Positions 6,571 through 6,797 of a stretch of DNA of 6,797 bases are shown here, piece after piece. The notes under the pieces were generated by a model. It saw only the letters and a program-made list of their open reading frames with translations. It was not told the origin of the DNA and did not search any database. The number at the start of each line of letters is the position of its first letter. Positions within the stretch are counted from its first letter, which is position 1. The stretch is from contig DASVWG010000104.1 in the NCBI GenBank assembly GCA_036389695.1, positions 1 to 6,797 on the forward strand, read 5' to 3'. The translations under genes and the position numbers were made by a program. This DNA comes from JALZHR01 sp036389695. GTDB taxonomy: Bacteria > Acidobacteriota > Blastocatellia > Pyrinomonadales > Pyrinomonadaceae.

Positions 6571-6797
6571 ATGCCAAATCCATTTTCGGTAGCGACTGCT
6601 CTGGAAGACGATTTCGCCGTCATCCGGCTCGACGGCGCGGTTGATGCCCACACCGCGCCGCAGTTTGAAGAAGCCGTCCAGCAGGTCATCGACGAAGGGC
6701 GAAATAATATCGTCGTCGATTGCGCGCGGCTGACCTATATTTCATCCGCCGGTCTGGGCGTTTTTATGGGTTTTGTCGAAGAAGTGCGCGAAGCGGG
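6571..6797 (+). CDS. STAS-domain anti-sigma factor antagonist, N-terminal part (3' truncated by window)
   Basis: Seventy-five full codons are visible before the window ends; the family is usually about 100-120 residues. The fold order fits SpoIIAA/RsbV: strand FAVIRLDGAVDAHT (15-28), helix APQFEEAVQQVIDEG, strand NIVVDCARLTYI, then SSAGLGVF (58-65), the loop and helix that carry the phospho-acceptor. Ser58 or Ser59 is the predicted phosphorylation site. In the known scheme the unphosphorylated protein binds an anti-sigma kinase and frees its partner, the kinase phosphorylates it, and a PP2C phosphatase reverses this. The two phosphatase genes just upstream are natural partners. The start is fixed by an in-frame TAA at 6559-6561. 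The purine-rich GAGGGAG at 6551-6557 is a good Shine-Dalgarno sequence but lies 13 bp from the ATG, farther than usual. The 86-bp gap shows no clear terminator, so co-transcription with the phosphatases is possible. Confidence 0.9.
   Translation, partial: MPNPFSVATALEDDFAVIRLDGAVDAHTAPQFEEAVQQVIDEGRNNIVVDCARLTYISSAGLGVFMGFVEEVREA

Overview
The window is a chromosomal segment from what looks like a Gram-negative soil or environmental bacterium. My best guess is Acidobacteriota, for example Blastocatellia. The guess rests on the gene style: several exported small proteins (NTF2/SnoaL-like and DUF1579-like) and large 7TM-linked PP2C phosphatases with intermediate-to-high GC coding sequence. No ribosomal or other marker gene is present, so the taxonomy is inference only.

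Layout. Positions 1-439 (+) hold the 3' end of a class I SAM-dependent methyltransferase of visibly lower GC than its neighbours. Positions 484-972 (+) encode an exported NTF2/SnoaL (DUF4440-like) protein. Positions 1062-1670 (-) encode an exported DUF1579-like protein, convergent with the previous gene; the 89-bp gap between them contains a long inverted repeat. Positions 1671-2245 are a 575-bp AT-rich spacer with no convincing gene. Positions 2246-4348 (+) and 4394-6484 (+) are tandem paralogues of 700 and 696 residues. Each has a signal peptide, a periplasmic jelly-roll (GH2/galactose-binding-like) domain, about seven membrane helices, a coiled coil and a cytoplasmic SpoIIE/RsbU-type PP2C phosphatase. 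Positions 6571-6797 (+) are the start of a STAS-domain anti-sigma-factor antagonist, cut off by the window edge.

The right half (2246 to the end) is the interesting part. Two receptor-like phosphatases lie head-to-tail directly upstream of an RsbV/SpoIIAA-like STAS protein. In the known partner-switching pathway, an RsbU-type phosphatase dephosphorylates the STAS protein, which then captures an anti-sigma kinase (RsbW/SpoIIAB type). The simplest reading is a partner-switching module driven by extracytoplasmic signals, with two sensors of different ligand or membrane input converging on one antagonist. The catalytic halves align without gaps (about 69% identical by hand count), while the membrane segments have diverged strongly. 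No kinase or sigma factor is visible; it may lie beyond the right edge.

I found no tRNA, rRNA, CRISPR array, insertion sequence or riboswitch that I could support.
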